NCBI GenBank assembly: GCA_001604265.1
Contig: LVBC01000059.1
Coordinates: forward strand, 1 to 7,385
DNA: 7,385 nucleotides
Source: Spirochaetales bacterium Spiro_01
Lineage (GTDB): Bacteria > Spirochaetota > Spirochaetia > Sphaerochaetales > Sphaerochaetaceae
Direction of reading: 5' to 3'
Every line of letters starts with the position of its first letter. Within the stretch, counting starts at the first letter, position 1. Both the position numbers and the translations under genes were made by a program. Below, piece by piece: positions 6,640 through 7,385 of this stretch. The notes beneath the pieces were generated by a model, which was not told where the DNA came from, ran no database searches, and was given only the letters and a program-made list of their open reading frames with translations.

Positions 6640-6667
6640 ACTGTAATCGAAAAAGCTGCCATTTCAA
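6640..6667 (-). promoter_or_regulatory. Possible promoter of the aldo/keto reductase gene
   Basis: On the minus strand TTGAAA (complement of 6662-6667) and TACAGT (complement of 6640-6645) are separated by 16 bases. The -35 match is good and the -10 match is weak. The leader would be very short but still includes the AGGAGG site. The rest of the 127-base divergent region holds a short inverted pair TACAG/CTGTA (6688-6711) and AGATATCT (6721-6728). I could not identify a convincing plus-strand promoter there. Confidence 0.25.
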
Positions 6668-6748
6668 AATGAATATCAGCGTTATGGTACAGAAAAACAG
6701 ATTTCCCTGTAGAAGGAGGCAGATATCTAAAAAAAGGAGGATGGAAGT

Positions 6749-7385
6749 ATGAAGCGTCAACTGAGAAAGGAGACGATCGATGCCATCAGGAAGCTCACTC
6801 CCATGGACGACCTACTCTTTGCCAACATCTATCATGAGAACGTTGCGGCGATGAACGAGCTTCTCAGGGTATGCCTCGGCGACGAGAGCATATCCGTCCA
6901 GAAGGTGCTCTCGCATGCCTACCAGCCGAACCTTGGCAATCTCGAGCCCGAATTCGATGTGCTTGCGACCGACAGCACGGGAAGGATATTCGAGGTGGAG
7001 GTCCAGAAGACAGGGAGGAGGGACCTGCTGAAGAGGGCGAGCTTCTATGCGAGCCTGCTGCAGGCCAGGGCCATCAGAAGGGGTGAGAGGAACTACAACA
7101 GGATCATGCCGGTATATGTGGTGTTCATCACCCAGGGGGACTACTGGCATACGGGAGAGGACCGGGTGGACATCTGCACGCACATAGAGCAGACGGGCCT
7201 GAGGGTGGACGACGGGAGGCATCTGGTGTTCATAAACGGGAAGGCGAAGGGGGAGTCCGGCATAGCCCGGATGATGCACGATTTCAAGAGTTGCGAGGCC
7301 GGGGAAATGGTTTATACTGAGCTCAGGAAGAGCGTGGACAGACTGAAGAATACCGAGGAGGGTATGGAGCATATGGGCGGAAACT
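6749..7385 (+). CDS. Rpn family recombination-promoting nuclease / PD-(D/E)XK transposase-like protein, 3' end cut off
   Basis: The reading frame is open for 212 codons from the ATG at 6749 to the window edge, so the C-terminus is missing. The start has AAAAAGGAGG at 6731-6740, with GGAGG eight bases from the ATG. The early LTPMDDLLFANIYHEN segment, the nuclease core PEFDVLATDSTGRIFEVEVQK (Asp70, Glu84, Gln86 fitting the D...ExQ form of the PD-(D/E)XK motif) and the later PVYVVFITQGDYW and FKS...ELRKSVDRLKNTEEGMEHM segments match the Rpn/PDDEXK_2 family. Known Rpn proteins are DNA endonucleases that promote RecA-independent recombination, and many relatives are annotated as transposases. GGG, GCG, AGG and CTG codons are commoner here than in the neighbouring genes, which hints at a separate origin. 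No terminal inverted repeats are visible in the window. Confidence 0.82.
   Translation, partial: MKRQLRKETIDAIRKLTPMDDLLFANIYHENVAAMNELLRVCLGDESISVQKVLSHAYQPNLGNLEPEFDVLATDSTGRIFEVEVQKTGRRDLLKRASFYASLLQARAIRRGERNYNRIMPVYVVFITQGDYWHTGEDRVDICTHIEQTGLRVDDGRHLVFINGKAKGESGIARMMHDFKSCEAGEMVYTELRKSVDRLKNTEEGMEHMGGN

Noticed and set aside
6688..6728. Inverted pair TACAG/CTGTA and palindrome AGATATCT in the divergent intergenic region
   Set aside because: The arms are short (5 and 4 bases per half) and common by chance in such sequence, and no matching regulator or repeated copy supports an operator.
6634..6748. Possible mobile-element end upstream of the Rpn-like gene
   Set aside because: No terminal inverted repeat or target duplication can be seen with only one side of the gene in the window.
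6741..6752. Three-codon frame ATG GAA GTA TGA whose stop overlaps the Rpn-like start
   Set aside because: GGAGG abuts this ATG with no spacing, while the ATG at 6749 has ideal spacing. A minimal upstream frame is likely to be chance.

Overview
This window reads as an ordinary, densely coding stretch of a bacterial chromosome. Shine-Dalgarno sites are strong (AGGAG/GGAGG type), intergenic gaps are short and AT-rich, and the terminators are classical intrinsic hairpins. The genes favour GAG, CTC and AAG codons. The organism cannot be named from this sequence. The mix of a compact argJBD operon, a Cys-type glutathione peroxidase, a DUF1537 sugar-acid kinase and an Rpn/PDDEXK gene would suit a host-associated anaerobe, for example a spirochaete or clostridial lineage. 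That is a hunch, not evidence.

Layout. Bases 1-169 hold an AT-rich control region with a likely promoter and several ARG-box-like operators. They are followed by argJ (170-1405), argB (1408-2286) and argD (2290-3477), genes 2-3 bases apart that form one transcription unit ending at a strong terminator (3497-3533). A second plus-strand unit holds a DUF1537 four-carbon acid sugar kinase family gene (3574-4977) and a glutathione peroxidase (5011-5553), closed by a long-stem terminator (5571-5616). An aldo/keto reductase gene runs convergently on the minus strand (5626-6621). It shares a 127-base divergent intergenic region with a plus-strand Rpn-family nuclease/transposase-like gene (from 6749), which is cut by the right edge of the window. 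No gene-free stretch exceeds 300 bases.

How the genes work together. ArgJ, ArgB and ArgD form most of the acetylated ornithine pathway: recycling of the acetyl group, phosphorylation of N-acetylglutamate, and transamination to N-acetylornithine. Only ArgC is missing, and it is not next to them here. ArgB has the N-terminal helix extension and C-terminal segment typical of arginine-inhibited enzymes, and ARG-box-like sites lie over the promoter, so both transcriptional and allosteric arginine control are likely. The kinase, peroxidase and reductase have no evident pathway link to arginine or to each other. The partial Rpn gene uses more GGG, GCG, AGG and CTG codons than its neighbours and is the only feature with a mobile or accessory flavour.

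I see no CRISPR array, tRNA, rRNA, prophage or complete insertion sequence, and nothing that amounts to a clearly new system. The most informative non-coding signal is the operator-like array upstream of argJ.
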